A stretch of DNA of 64,000 nt from Vagococcus teuberi (lineage in GTDB: Bacteria > Bacillota > Bacilli > Lactobacillales > Vagococcaceae). The position numbers were made by a program, and so were the translations under genes. The notes beneath the pieces were generated by a model. It saw only the letters and a program-made list of their open reading frames with translations. It made no database searches and had not been told where the DNA came from. Positions 18,543 to 28,188 of this stretch are shown one piece after another. Positions within the stretch are counted from its first letter, which is position 1. The number at the start of each line of letters is the position of its first letter. The DNA is taken from contig NZ_CP017267.1 of the NCBI RefSeq assembly GCF_001870205.1, positions 360,501 to 424,500 of the forward strand, given 5' to 3'.

Positions 18543-20285
18543 ATGAATTGGAAAGATAAATTAACGCAGTGGAGAGAAGATACTAATTTAAATAAGGCAT
18601 TAAGGCATGAGCTAATGAATATAAAGGATGAAAAGGAGTTAGAAGATCGATTTTATCGTTATTTAGAGTTTGGAACTGGTGGGATGCGCGGTGAGATGGG
18701 AGTAGGAATCAACCGAATTAATGAATACACAATTAAAAGGGTAGCTAAAAGTTTGGCCATCTATATAGCATCTCATGGACAAGATACAATGAATAAAGGC
18801 GTAGCTATTTCATATGATAACCGACACTTTTCAAAAGAGTTTGCTGAAATAACAGCCAGCGTGTTAGCATCTGAAGGTATTCACGTTTATCTATCTGATT
18901 CAATGAGGCCAACACCAGAACTGTCTTTTTCTGTTAGAAAATTTTCTAGCTTTCTTGGTGTAATGATTACAGCAAGTCATAATCCTAAAAATTATAACGG
19001 ATTTAAGGTGTATGATGAAGAAGGTGGGCAAATTACTCTGGAAGTTGCAAATGAATTATTAGCAATTTTAGAAAATATTACCGATGAATTATCTATCAAT
19101 ATACAACCATTAGATATGTATATCGAACAAGGGACTGTAACGCTATTTTCAAAAGAAATAGATCAAATATATATTGAAAGACTAACATCTGTTATACAAA
19201 ATAAAGAGTTAGTTCGAAAAAAAGGATCTGAATTAAGTGTGATTTATACACCACTCCATGGAACTGGAGCAGTATTACTACCACAAGCATACAAAACATT
19301 TGGTTTTTTAAATCTTCGTGTCGTTGAAGAACAATCGGATGGAGATTCAGGTTTTTTTACCGTAAAAAGTCCTAATCCAGAAGATAGAAACGCATTTAAA
19401 ATGGCATTGGATTATGCTGTAGATAGTCAATCAGACATTGTGATAGCGACAGATCCAGATGCTGATAGATTAGGGGTTGTAGTTTTTAATGACACTCAAC
19501 CCGTTTATTTAAATGGAAATCAAATTGGTTTGTTATTATTAGACTATCTAATCCAATTTAAAACACCTCAAGAGTTAAATAATAGTTTTATTGCAAAAAC
19601 GATAGTCACATCAGACTTAGGTGGTAAATTAGCAGAAGATTATCATATAGAAGTCCAGAATACATTGACTGGTTTTAAATTTATTGGTGAACAAATTAAA
19701 TTATCTGAGGAAATAAATGGCAAAAAATTCTTATTTGGTTATGAAGAAAGTTATGGTTATTTAGTTGAGCCATTTGTTCGTGATAAAGATGCAATACAAG
19801 CAGCAATTTTGTTAGCAGAAGTTGCACTACATTGTAAGATAAATAATAAAACCTTGATATCTAGGCTTGAAGAATTATATACAGAATATGGATATTATAA
19901 AGAAGACCTAATCACTTATGAATTTAAAGGGAAAAACGGTCTCGAAAAAATGAATGATATTATGACCTCGTTTAGAGATAAGACTACACAACAAGATTTT
20001 AATAAGCTAAATATTGAAAGAGTTGAAGATTATCTTACGCAACAGATATATGGACCGTCTGAAAAATTAATAGAATCTATTAATTTACCTAGTTCGAATG
20101 TATTAAAATTTATTTTTGAAGATGATAGTTGGGTATGTCTAAGACCATCTGGAACAGAGCCGAAATTAAAAGTATATTTTTCGGTGAACGATAAACTAGA
20201 ATATAAAGCCATAGAAAAATTGAATATCTTAAAAGAAATATATAATTTTAAGATAAGTTTAATGGATACTACGACACTAATCTGA
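18543..20285 (+). CDS. Alpha-D-phosphohexomutase (phosphomannomutase/phosphoglucomutase, PgcA-like)
   Basis: 580 aa. GTGGMRG substrate motif near residue 45, active-site serine in TASHNPKNYNGFKVY, metal loop DPDADRLG, sugar loop GYEESYGY and phosphate-binding RPSGTEPKLKVY close to the end. The family swaps phosphate between C1 and C6 of hexoses. In this operon the likely job is Man-1-P to Man-6-P. It begins 3 bp after the GH130 stop. Confidence 0.92.
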   Translation: MNWKDKLTQWREDTNLNKALRHELMNIKDEKELEDRFYRYLEFGTGGMRGEMGVGINRINEYTIKRVAKSLAIYIASHGQDTMNKGVAISYDNRHFSKEFAEITASVLASEGIHVYLSDSMRPTPELSFSVRKFSSFLGVMITASHNPKNYNGFKVYDEEGGQITLEVANELLAILENITDELSINIQPLDMYIEQGTVTLFSKEIDQIYIERLTSVIQNKELVRKKGSELSVIYTPLHGTGAVLLPQAYKTFGFLNLRVVEEQSDGDSGFFTVKSPNPEDRNAFKMALDYAVDSQSDIVIATDPDADRLGVVVFNDTQPVYLNGNQIGLLLLDYLIQFKTPQELNNSFIAKTIVTSDLGGKLAEDYHIEVQNTLTGFKFIGEQIKLSEEINGKKFLFGYEESYGYLVEPFVRDKDAIQAAILLAEVALHCKINNKTLISRLEELYTEYGYYKEDLITYEFKGKNGLEKMNDIMTSFRDKTTQQDFNKLNIERVEDYLTQQIYGPSEKLIESINLPSSNVLKFIFEDDSWVCLRPSGTEPKLKVYFSVNDKLEYKAIEKLNILKEIYNFKISLMDTTTLI

Positions 20286-20367
20286 TTGTTAATTATACAT
20301 TAGTAAAATGATATTATTAGAAGCCATGGAGCATAAAAAGGATATGCCTAACGTCTTAAAATAGAAG

Positions 20368-20408
20368 AACCCATGAAATCAGTTGGTTAAATACTGATTT
20401 CATGGGTT
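20368..20408 (+). terminator. Strong stem-loop ending the GH130 operon
   Basis: Perfect 16-bp stem (20368-20383 with 20393-20408), 9-base loop, T/G-rich tail. Confidence 0.8.
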
Positions 20409-20464
20409 TGTTGTTTGTTTAGTTTAGCGATTATTATTTTAAAAATTATTTTTAGATTAACTTC

Positions 20465-20765
20465 TAAGTTTTTTTACTAAAACGTAAACGCTGGTGAATG
20501 ATCACCTGAATAAGGCTCATGCTCTACAAAAACCGTTACTTCGTTACCTCTACCACAGCTTGATAGTTTTGAGTTGTGGAAATTAAAATACGTTTGATAC
20601 CATCATTAGTCACAAAAAATGTTCCTTCATCACCGCGTGTTTTACCGGTTTCAATGTCGAAGAACTCGTAATAACCTGTTTTGCCATCATATTTAGCTAG
20701 TCCAATGAATTCTGCATTTTATTTTGTTAAATCATTTCCTTTAGCACCTTTTACAACTGTTCTTT
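20465..20765 (-). pseudogene. Remnant of a DUF4822-type lipoprotein gene
   Basis: The minus strand encodes AEFIGLAKYDGKTGYYEFFD and then TGKTRGDEGTFFVTNDG and RILISTTQNYQAVVEVTK, a characteristic DUF4822 stretch. An in-frame TAA lies near its start and a stop and frame change follow VTK. No start codon or signal peptide remains. Its 5' end abuts the response regulator remnant on the other strand. Confidence 0.7.
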
Positions 20766-20936
20766 GCCAATCAGACTAGTCGCACGTGTTAAAGCTCGTT
20801 TGTCACGACTTACGAAATTGACACAACAACAAGTTCCAGTTGAAAATGAACGTATCAGAGAAAAAATGAAAAAAATGGTGTTACATCATTTCCAATCGAA
20901 ACTATTTGGGGTAGTGGGTACCGATTTAATTTCTAA
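20764..20936 (+). pseudogene. Collapsed OmpR-family response regulator gene
   Basis: The start reads LVARVKARLSRL, the usual end of a receiver domain. It then jumps after a short spacer to RIREKMKK and, one frame over, NGVTSFPIETIWGSGYRFNF and stop, the wing of an OmpR/VanR DNA-binding domain. The frame change lies in an A7 run and most of the DNA-binding domain is deleted. Not functional. Confidence 0.65.
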
Positions 20937-21052
20937 TAGAAAAATATTTAAAGGTCAAAAAAGTCATCTTGATTATCCAAAAATTGGTCTGTTTTTTAGT
21001 TCAAAATAAGATAATCTAAAAAGAGAGCAATGACTATAGGGGATGGCATATC

Positions 21053-21220
21053 ATGGATATTAAAGGGTTAATCACCTATTACACTAGTGAAGTCGACAAA
21101 ATGTTACACGAAAAAGAGCAAGGCTACATTGATGATTTTGAAACAGAATGGACGACTTCTTTGTATCAAGAGTTTGTTCAAAAGCTCAAAGAGTTAGATG
21201 AGTATAGTCATAAAAAATAG
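21053..21220 (+). CDS. Small hypothetical protein (55 aa)
   Basis: ATG with AGGGGAT upstream. A charged helical protein (LITYYTSEVDKMLHEKEQGYIDDFETEWTTSLYQ) with no membrane segment. It shares a terminator with the opposing gene. Function unknown. Confidence 0.6.
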   Translation: MDIKGLITYYTSEVDKMLHEKEQGYIDDFETEWTTSLYQEFVQKLKELDEYSHKK

Positions 21221-21258
21221 ACTACTTAAAGCAATTTGCTTTAAGTAGTCTATTTTTT
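21219..21258. terminator. Bidirectional terminator
   Basis: 14-bp stem (21219-21232 with 21238-21251), T run on the plus side. Serves the 55-aa gene and the convergent 69-aa gene. Confidence 0.85.
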
Positions 21259-21261
21259 TAT

Positions 21262-21471
21262 TTATTTTTCATGCTCATTTTCTAAAGATTTTGATCCTTT
21301 TATTTCTAAATTTGCGGGATTTGTTCCTGGAGAGCCTGCCATTGCACTTGAATTCAACCCATTATTTACTAGTTTTTTACCCCATTTTTTCTCTAAGTTA
21401 ACTCCTTGTGCACGTAATTGATCGTTCTTCAATCGGATTTTTTCTGACTTTAAAAGTTTTTTATCTGACAT
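21262..21471 (-). CDS. Small basic hypothetical protein (69 aa)
   Basis: Start at MSDKKLLKSEKIRLKNDQLRAQG, with GGAGAGG a few bases upstream. An earlier in-frame start (21507) has no ribosome site. Basic N-terminal half, Gly/Asn/Pro-rich second half (NSSAMAGSPGTNPANLE). Likely cytoplasmic. Function unknown. Confidence 0.6.
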   Translation of the reverse strand: MSDKKLLKSEKIRLKNDQLRAQGVNLEKKWGKKLVNNGLNSSAMAGSPGTNPANLEIKGSKSLENEHEK

Positions 21472-21619
21472 AAAAACCTCTCCATTCCTTTTAAATAATG
21501 ATACCACGTATTATGAATTGATGGTAACTAGTAAGTCTAATAATTAGTAAAGGATTGCGTCTTTATTTGTTTTGTGCGATCCTGTGAGTATATAAATGAT
21601 GTAAATGGGGAATGATTTA

Positions 21620-22024
21620 ATGAAAAAGAATATAAATGTTGTTGGAGCAATTATTATAAAAGAGGGAAAAGTATTTTGCTGTCAAAGAGGGTTAGAAAAA
21701 AGTCTACCTGGAAAGTGGGAATTTCCAGGTGGGAAAATTGAATCCAGAGAGACTAAAGAACAAGCATTGGTACGAGAGATAAAAGAAGAACTATTAATTT
21801 CAGTTCAACTAGAAGAAAAGGAATTCGCGAGTGTTTCGTTTGATTATGATTTTGGTAGAGTGAATTTAAGTACGTTTATTTGTCATTTGGAATCTGGAGA
21901 GCCACAATTGACAGAGCATTTGCAATCTAAGTGGGTATCTTTCGATAAGTTAAATCAGCTAGATTGGGCACCAGCTGATATACCAATTGTCGAAAAACTA
22001 ATGGAGGTTGGTGTGGATGAGTGA
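21620..22024 (+). CDS. NUDIX hydrolase (MutT-like)
   Basis: About 134 aa from ATG 21620 (TGGGGA 9 bases upstream). The Nudix box is GGKIESRETKEQALVREIKEEL. The N-terminal region NVVGAIIIKEGKVFCCQRG fits 8-oxo-dGTP diphosphatase types. Its last 8 bp overlap the helicase gene, so the two are translationally coupled and probably work in one pathway. Confidence 0.9.
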   Translation: MKKNINVVGAIIIKEGKVFCCQRGLEKSLPGKWEFPGGKIESRETKEQALVREIKEELLISVQLEEKEFASVSFDYDFGRVNLSTFICHLESGEPQLTEHLQSKWVSFDKLNQLDWAPADIPIVEKLMEVGVDE

Positions 22025-24893
22025 TTTATTACTAAATAAAGCGTTAAAAAAAGCATTTATTGATAAAAATGTTGAAAGCCAATATTTAAATCCTAAATTT
22101 ATTATTAATGATACAGACAAAAAAGAATTCTTACTTTCAGTGTTACAACAGGAACTATTATCTTGTCAGTCATTTATTTTATCTGTTGCGTTTATCACGC
22201 AAGATGGATTAAATACTATTAAAACCCAATTATCAGATTTAGCTGATAAAGGTATTAAAGGAAGGATACTGACCTCAACATACTTAGGTTTTAACCATCC
22301 AGATGTCTTTCACTCATTACTAAATATCCCGAATGTTGAGGTTAGAATATCAAATAAATCTGGTTTCCATTCTAAAGGCTATTTATTTACACACCAGATG
22401 CATCAAACGTTTATAATAGGTAGTTCTAATTTGACGATGTCAGCTTTAAAACTGAATTATGAGTGGAACGTAAAGCTTACCTCTTATGATAATGGTGAGA
22501 TGATTTCAACGATACATGACCATTTAGAAAAAGAATGGGAAAGTGCCACAATATTAAGTCGAGAATGGATTGCTGAGTTTTCGAAAACATATCAACCATT
22601 ACCTAAAAGAATGACTCGAAGTGAAGATATCATCACTGAAGAAGTAAGTGAATATATCGTCCCGAACAGAATGCAAAAAGAAGCCCTAAATAGTTTGAAA
22701 GAGCTAAGGCAGTCTGGAGAAAGAAAAGGGTTGGTTGTATCTGCAACAGGAACAGGAAAAACTTACCTAGCAGCTTTTGATGTTGCTTCTTATCAACCAA
22801 AACGATTTCTATTCATCGTTCACAGAGAGCAAATATTACATAAAGCAATAGAATCATTTAAAAAAGTAGTAGGTGGAAAAGATACAGACTACGGTGTTTT
22901 ATCAGGACAGAAAAAGGATTTAGATGCGAAATATTTATTTTCGACAATTCAAACCATATCAAAGGATGGCTATCAAGAATTATTAGGTCCGGATGCGTTT
23001 GACTATATATTAATAGATGAAGTTCATAAGGCAGGAGCCTCATCTTATATTAAAACACTAAACTATTTTAAACCAAATTTTCTGTTAGGTATGACAGCGA
23101 CACCTGAGAGAACTGATGGATTTAATATTTTTGAACTATTTGATTATAATATTGCTTATGAAATTCGTTTGAAAGATGCACTTGAAGAAAACTTATTGTG
23201 TCCATTTCACTATTTTGGTGTCACAGATTATGAAAGAGACGGTCAAGTTATCAGTGAGACAAGTGATTTAACCTATTTAACTTATTTTGAGAGAGTCGAT
23301 TTTTTAATAGATAAGATTAATTATTACGGCTGTTCTGGTAATAATCCTAAAGGGTTAGTTTTTTGTAGTCGAAAAGATGAGGCAAAAGAGTTGTCACGTC
23401 TATTCAATCAAAGAGGAATAGCGAGTAGCTACTTATCTGGTGAAAACTCAATTGAAGAAAGAGAACAGGTGATTGAAGAACTTGAATCGGGCAAGATTCA
23501 TTATATTTTTACAGTCGATATTTTTAATGAGGGAATAGATATTCCAAAAATAAATCAAGTGATTATGCTTAGAAATACAGAATCTAATATTATTTTTATT
23601 CAACAATTAGGACGTGGCTTAAGAAAAGATGAGTCAAAAGAATTTGTAACGGTGATTGATTTTATTGGAAATTATCAAAATAACTACATGATTCCTATGG
23701 CGTTATCAGGAGATTCGTCACGTAACAAGAATAATTTAAGACGAGATACGATAGATGTTAATTATATGACAGGTCTTTCAGCGATTAACTTTGAGCGAGT
23801 TGCAAAAGAGAGAATATTTAAATCAATTGATGCGGCTAAATTAAACTCTTTTGCCGAGCTAAGGAAAAGTTATCAACGTTTAAAAAATAGGTTGAATAGA
23901 ATACCAATGTTATATGATTTTGAAGAGATGGGTGAGTTAGATCCATTAGTAATTATTCAAAGAGAAAAAACATATGATCAATTTTTACTGAAAATGAAAG
24001 AAGATTGCCCATTACTTACTGAGCAAGAGCGATTAGCGCTTAAGTTTTTATCTGTTGAGTTATTATTCGGTGGACGACCACATGAGTTACTTGTGATAAA
24101 GAAAATGATTATGGAAAACAAGACTTATTTATCGTCAGAAGACATTTACAAATTGTGGGATGAAGAATCGATTGATTATAATCAGGACATACTAGTATCT
24201 GCCTTATCAGTTTTGGATTTATCTTTTTATGAAGCAGGGTTACAAAGAAATTATCGCCCAGCACAGTTGTTTGACCAAAAGAACAACGGAATCGCGATGA
24301 CTGATTTTTTCAACAGCTCACGTAAAAATACATTATTTATGAAGTATGTGATGGATGTTGTGACGACAGGTTTGAAAAAATTAGAAAAACAAGGTATGCC
24401 ATCTACTTTATGTCTTTATTCTAAGTATCGTCGAAAAGATGTTTTACGAGTATTAAATATGGAGTTCAAACAAAATGAACAAGGAATTGGGGGCTACACA
24501 TACAGTAATAACCAATTTGCTATTTTTGTTACTTTAGACAAAGGGAAAGATTTTAAAGCCTCTCTAATGGCTTATGAAGATGAATTTATCGATGAAGAAA
24601 CGTTTCGTTGGTTTACTAAATCACCTAGAACTATTAAATCTCCTGAAGTCCAAATATTGAAAGACTTTAAAAATTGGACTATTCATTTATTTATCAAGCG
24701 AAAATATAATCAAAATGATAAAGAAACAGATTTCTACTATTTAGGAGAAATGGAGCCAATTATTGATACCATTGAACAAAAGGAAAAGCCAACATCTGAT
24801 AATAAATTAAAGAATGTAGTTGAAATGGACTTTATACTTAAACATCGTGTAGAACCTGATATGTATGAATTTTTAACTGGAAAAATAGAATAA
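22017..24893 (+). CDS. PLD-nuclease/DEAD-like helicase/DUF3427 fusion protein
   Basis: About 958 aa from ATG 22017 (GGAGG at 22003-22007). Order: a phospholipase-D-like domain at the start (FHSKGYLFT...IGSSNLT, an HxK motif), then an SF2 helicase with Walker A (SATGTGKTY), DEVH box (IDEVHKA), TATPERTDG, and the motif VI region (QQLGRGLRKDESK), then a C-terminal DUF3427-type domain (FFNSSRKNTLFMKYV...). Such proteins are linked to DNA repair and to proposed anti-phage roles. Coupling to a NUDIX hydrolase is conserved in Firmicutes as far as I recall. Confidence 0.88.
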   Translation: MSDLLLNKALKKAFIDKNVESQYLNPKFIINDTDKKEFLLSVLQQELLSCQSFILSVAFITQDGLNTIKTQLSDLADKGIKGRILTSTYLGFNHPDVFHSLLNIPNVEVRISNKSGFHSKGYLFTHQMHQTFIIGSSNLTMSALKLNYEWNVKLTSYDNGEMISTIHDHLEKEWESATILSREWIAEFSKTYQPLPKRMTRSEDIITEEVSEYIVPNRMQKEALNSLKELRQSGERKGLVVSATGTGKTYLAAFDVASYQPKRFLFIVHREQILHKAIESFKKVVGGKDTDYGVLSGQKKDLDAKYLFSTIQTISKDGYQELLGPDAFDYILIDEVHKAGASSYIKTLNYFKPNFLLGMTATPERTDGFNIFELFDYNIAYEIRLKDALEENLLCPFHYFGVTDYERDGQVISETSDLTYLTYFERVDFLIDKINYYGCSGNNPKGLVFCSRKDEAKELSRLFNQRGIASSYLSGENSIEEREQVIEELESGKIHYIFTVDIFNEGIDIPKINQVIMLRNTESNIIFIQQLGRGLRKDESKEFVTVIDFIGNYQNNYMIPMALSGDSSRNKNNLRRDTIDVNYMTGLSAINFERVAKERIFKSIDAAKLNSFAELRKSYQRLKNRLNRIPMLYDFEEMGELDPLVIIQREKTYDQFLLKMKEDCPLLTEQERLALKFLSVELLFGGRPHELLVIKKMIMENKTYLSSEDIYKLWDEESIDYNQDILVSALSVLDLSFYEAGLQRNYRPAQLFDQKNNGIAMTDFFNSSRKNTLFMKYVMDVVTTGLKKLEKQGMPSTLCLYSKYRRKDVLRVLNMEFKQNEQGIGGYTYSNNQFAIFVTLDKGKDFKASLMAYEDEFIDEETFRWFTKSPRTIKSPEVQILKDFKNWTIHLFIKRKYNQNDKETDFYYLGEMEPIIDTIEQKEKPTSDNKLKNVVEMDFILKHRVEPDMYEFLTGKIE

Positions 24894-24895
24894 CT

Positions 24896-24927
24896 TAAAA
24901 AGCCACTCAATAGTCGAGTAGCTTTTT
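24896..24927. terminator. Bidirectional terminator after the helicase
   Basis: Stem AAAAAGC-ACTC / GAGTAGCTTTTT between convergent genes. Confidence 0.75.
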
Positions 24928-24934
24928 GATTTTC

Positions 24935-25069
24935 TTATTTCTTCTTTTTCATATAACTCTCACGTAATTTGGCAAGATGAGCTTTTTTGTCGATTTTATT
25001 TGGTGTTTGTTTTTCATGATATTTTGAGACAGCTTCTTTACCTTTTTTGTCTAATTGATATTTTCCCAC
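24935..25069 (-). CDS. Very small basic protein (44 aa)
   Basis: GTG start at 25069 with GAGGTG upstream. The protein GKYQLDKKGKEAVSKYHEKQ...KLRESYMKKKK is strongly basic and may bind nucleic acid. Longer readings from 25141 have no ribosome site. Function unknown. Confidence 0.55.
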   Translation of the reverse strand: MGKYQLDKKGKEAVSKYHEKQTPNKIDKKAHLAKLRESYMKKKK

Positions 25070-25157
25070 AGTATTCACCTCTTTAATTAATTGACCCTTG
25101 CTTATATAATATACCTTAATACGAGTGTAAAACCAATGCAAATGTGAGGTGAACTAA

Positions 25158-25562
25158 ATGGAAAAAACCAACAAACAGCTATTAAGCCAGTTTCAGTCAT
25201 CATGGGCTAAGAATAAATACTGGGTAATGTCTCGTTCACAGCAAGCATATAATGACATTCGATGGATGGCTAAAGGAAATCAGTGGACAGAAGAAAAACA
25301 AAGAATTTACGAACAAATGATATTAGATTTAGAACAAGTATCCCCTACTGATAAAACACTACGAGTAGCATTCCAACACATTTGGGGTTATTTTAAAAAA
25401 GTTGCAACACCTAAAGAAAAAGAAATTTATAACGAACTAATTGAAACGTCGCCATTAAAAAGTAGTGAGTTAGAGGCTTTTTTAAAAGAATTAAGCAATC
25501 ATTATCAACAACCATATTTGATAAAAATGCGATGGGGATTGTCAGTTTGCTCACCTAAGTAG
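25158..25562 (+). CDS. YbgA-like (DUF1722) protein
   Basis: 134 aa. QSSWAKNKYWVMSRSQQAYNDIRWMAKG is typical of the DUF1722/YbgA family, here as a stand-alone domain of usual size. GAGGTG precedes the ATG. Role unknown; some relatives are fused to DUF523 or near photolyases. Confidence 0.8.
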   Translation: MEKTNKQLLSQFQSSWAKNKYWVMSRSQQAYNDIRWMAKGNQWTEEKQRIYEQMILDLEQVSPTDKTLRVAFQHIWGYFKKVATPKEKEIYNELIETSPLKSSELEAFLKELSNHYQQPYLIKMRWGLSVCSPK

Positions 25563-25634
25563 AAACCGTTATGTTGGACAGATATTTTTATTGAGTGCTA
25601 TCATTAACGTAGTATAAAAGTAAGGAGTGATAAT

Positions 25635-26420
25635 ATGACAGATTATAAATTACCAGATGTATGGACATGGGAAGATGAAAATAACAATAAAGGTGGGAAC
25701 CGCCCAACAGCCGGCAGTCGTTTTGAACAAAAACTTCCTGTGGGGAGTGCACCATTTCAAGTCTATTCACTAGGAACTCCAAATGGTGTTAAAGTAACGA
25801 TTCTGTTAGAAGAATTAAAAGAATTAGGAATAAAAGATGCAGAGTATGATTTATATAAAATTAATATAGGTGAAGGCGATCAATTTGGTTCAGATTTTGT
25901 TTCTATCAATCCAAATTCTAAAATTCCAGCAATGGTTGATCAAAGTCAAACCCCTAACATTGATGTGTTTGAATCAGGTTCAATCTTAGTTTACTTAGCT
26001 GAAAAGTTTGGTGAGTTTTTACCAAAAGATATTCAAGATAAGACAGAAGTATTAAATTGGTTATTTTGGCAAGTTGGCTCCGGTCCATTTGTCGGTGGTG
26101 GATTTGGTCACTTTTTCCATTATGCACCAGAGAAATTGAAATACCCAATCGACAGATATACAATGGAAACTAAAAGACAACTTGATTTACTAGATAAAGT
26201 ATTAGCAACTCGTGAATTTATCGCCGGAGACACATATAGTATTGCAGACATAGCTATTTGGTCTTGGTATGGTCAACTTGTATTAGGTGATTTATATGAA
26301 GGATCCGCTGAATTTTTAGATATTCAAAGCTATAAACATTTGGTTGAATGGACTCATCGAATTGCACAACGACCTGGTGTGAAAAAAGGAATGGCAGCAG
26401 AATACAAGGCAATAGATTAA
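25635..26420 (+). CDS. yghU: Glutathione S-transferase, YghU-type disulfide oxidoreductase
   Basis: 261 aa matching the nu-class GST YghU. A long N-terminal lead (LPDVWTWEDENNNKGGNRPTAG) comes before the thioredoxin fold (FQVYSLGTPNGVKVTILLEEL), then the helical domain (FIAGDTYSIADIAIWSWYGQL). AAGGAGTGA precedes the ATG. Acts on disulfide bonds with glutathione or a related thiol in the cytoplasm. Confidence 0.88.
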   Translation: MTDYKLPDVWTWEDENNNKGGNRPTAGSRFEQKLPVGSAPFQVYSLGTPNGVKVTILLEELKELGIKDAEYDLYKINIGEGDQFGSDFVSINPNSKIPAMVDQSQTPNIDVFESGSILVYLAEKFGEFLPKDIQDKTEVLNWLFWQVGSGPFVGGGFGHFFHYAPEKLKYPIDRYTMETKRQLDLLDKVLATREFIAGDTYSIADIAIWSWYGQLVLGDLYEGSAEFLDIQSYKHLVEWTHRIAQRPGVKKGMAAEYKAID

Positions 26421-26427
26421 CAAAAAG

Positions 26428-26462
26428 AAAAACTTCCAGCAATTAAGTTGGAAGTTTTTTTA
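26428..26462. terminator. Terminator between yghU and the LPXTG pseudogene
   Basis: Stem AAAACTTCCA / TGGAAGTTTTTTT, convergent genes on both sides. Confidence 0.8.
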
Positions 26463-26466
26463 GTAG

Positions 26467-27334
26467 TTATTTTGTAGAGAATTTAAATTTAGCAAAGACA
26501 GCAGTAGCACTACCAATAAGAAGTAACATTAATCCTGACAATGCAGTATTTGATTGACTTGTTTGAGGTAATTTTTTGTTGTCAGCATATTTTTCGCTTG
26601 TATCACCAGCTTTTTTGATGTTTTCAACAAATTTTTTTTCGTTTTGTTTTTCTACTTTATTGCCAGTAGGATTGTTTTCAGATCCAAGAAGTTCAGTTGG
26701 GTTTTCAGGAGTGTCTTGTTGATTACTTGATTCATCAACAGTATCATTGTTAATGTGTTCTTGACCATTTTCTCCTGATTGAGCAACGTTAGTGAAAATT
26801 AAACGAATAAAAGCATAGTAAGTACCATTTGGTGTTTCGAAGAATGGAACTTTATCATTAATTACTCCACCTAAGAAAGGTGAAGGACCGTATTCTCCAG
26901 GAGAATTTTCTCTAGTCACGTTCATATTTACTTTAGTTGGTTTGAAAGCAATAGAGTCACTTTCATCATGTGCTTCAAAATATACTTCTGAATCATATTT
27001 TTCATCTTTCACTGTATGGTTTAAAGAAACCCAGGCAATATAAGTAGAATTTGATGCATCGTAATGATAACTTTTTAGTGTTAGTTCACCTAGTTTAAAA
27101 CCTTGTAGTTCTGCCGGTTTAGCAACTGAAAAATGATAATCTCCAAATAAATCATCATAATGATTCGAACTATAATCAATCAATGTCACTTTCCCTAAAT
27201 CAAGTTTCACATCATTTGTTTGTTCTGGAACAACTTTTTCTGTTTTAACATCTATCTTCTGAAACAGTTGTGACAGCCGTTCCACCTACCAACAACATTG
27301 CTGAAAATAGTCCAACATAAACATTGTTTTTCAA
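26467..27334 (-). pseudogene. LPXTG surface protein gene, signal peptide split off by a frameshift
   Basis: The main frame (26467-27285) gives a beta-rich exported domain, an Asn/Glu-rich spacer and a C-terminal sorting signal KLPQTSQSNTALSGLMLLLIG plus basic tail. The signal peptide is still present just upstream but in another frame: from TTG 27334 it reads KNNVYVGLFSAMLLVGGTAVTTVS, then hits TGT TAA. A one-base change near 27262 separates the two. The only in-frame starts left (such as GTG 27285) give a protein with no export signal. The binding domain family was not recognised. Confidence 0.75.
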
Positions 27335-27439
27335 TTATAAAACCTGCAATAATACATTATTATAACAAGACAAAAAATGAATAAAGTATAAAAAATGAAA
27401 AAATAACTGAAACAAGAAGGAATGAACAAAAACTAAACA

Positions 27440-28115
27440 AAAAAAGAGATTGATGTTTTTAATATCTTTTATTATTGTTTTTTAGTCAAGAGTTAACACA
27501 AATATTTTTAAAAATGAATGGTTCACCAAGTATTCATCAGACATCAATACAAGATATAAAAAGAATCAAAAAGAGTCAAAAAAGATGATTTTAATTTTTC
27601 GAAAGCGAGTAGAGCTGACATTACTTCAGCTTTAAAATCAACCTTTAAAGATGATAAAGTCCCTGTTTTAGGTGGCATTACGATACCTGATTTACATGTT
27701 AACTTACCAATATTAAGAGGTGTTTCTGATTATGCTATTTTAAAGGGAGCAGGAACGATGAAAAAAAAATCAAGAGATGGGTGTTGGAAATTATTCATTG
27801 ACTAGTCATCGTATGTTGAACAAAGAAGTGTTGTTTGGTCCGATAATCAATGCAAAAAAAGAGATGCCAATTTATCTGACTGATTTAGAATATGTGTATG
27901 AATATACAATCAACGATACGTCATACATCCAAACTACAGATGTGCATGTCATTGATGATCATCCAAAAAAGGCAGAATTAACACTAATTACATGTGATGA
28001 AACTGGTGAAGGTAGATTTATGGTAAATGCAGAACTTGTCAAAAAAACGTTAGTAGATAAAGTCGATGAAAGGATAATGTCATCTTTTTATCAAAAACAA
28101 AATTTATATGAATAA
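27440..28115 (+). pseudogene. srtA: Class A sortase gene with several frameshifts
   Basis: A sortase is readable across three frames. A membrane helix (LMFLISFIIVF) ends in TAG near 27484. Then FKNEWFTKYSSDINTRYKK, then after an A run DFNFSKASRADITSALKST and DDKVPVLGGITIPDLHVNLPILRGV, then after another A run near 27765 MGVGNYSLTSHRM (catalytic His), and finally LITCDETGEGR (catalytic Cys and Arg). All key residues survive but at least three frame breaks separate them. It lies head to head with the broken LPXTG gene. Confidence 0.85.
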
Positions 28116-28188
28116 TGCGGTATGTTTTATATCGTGGTATAATTGATCAAATGCAACTTAAAAATGTGAACAGTGAAGGGATGATATA

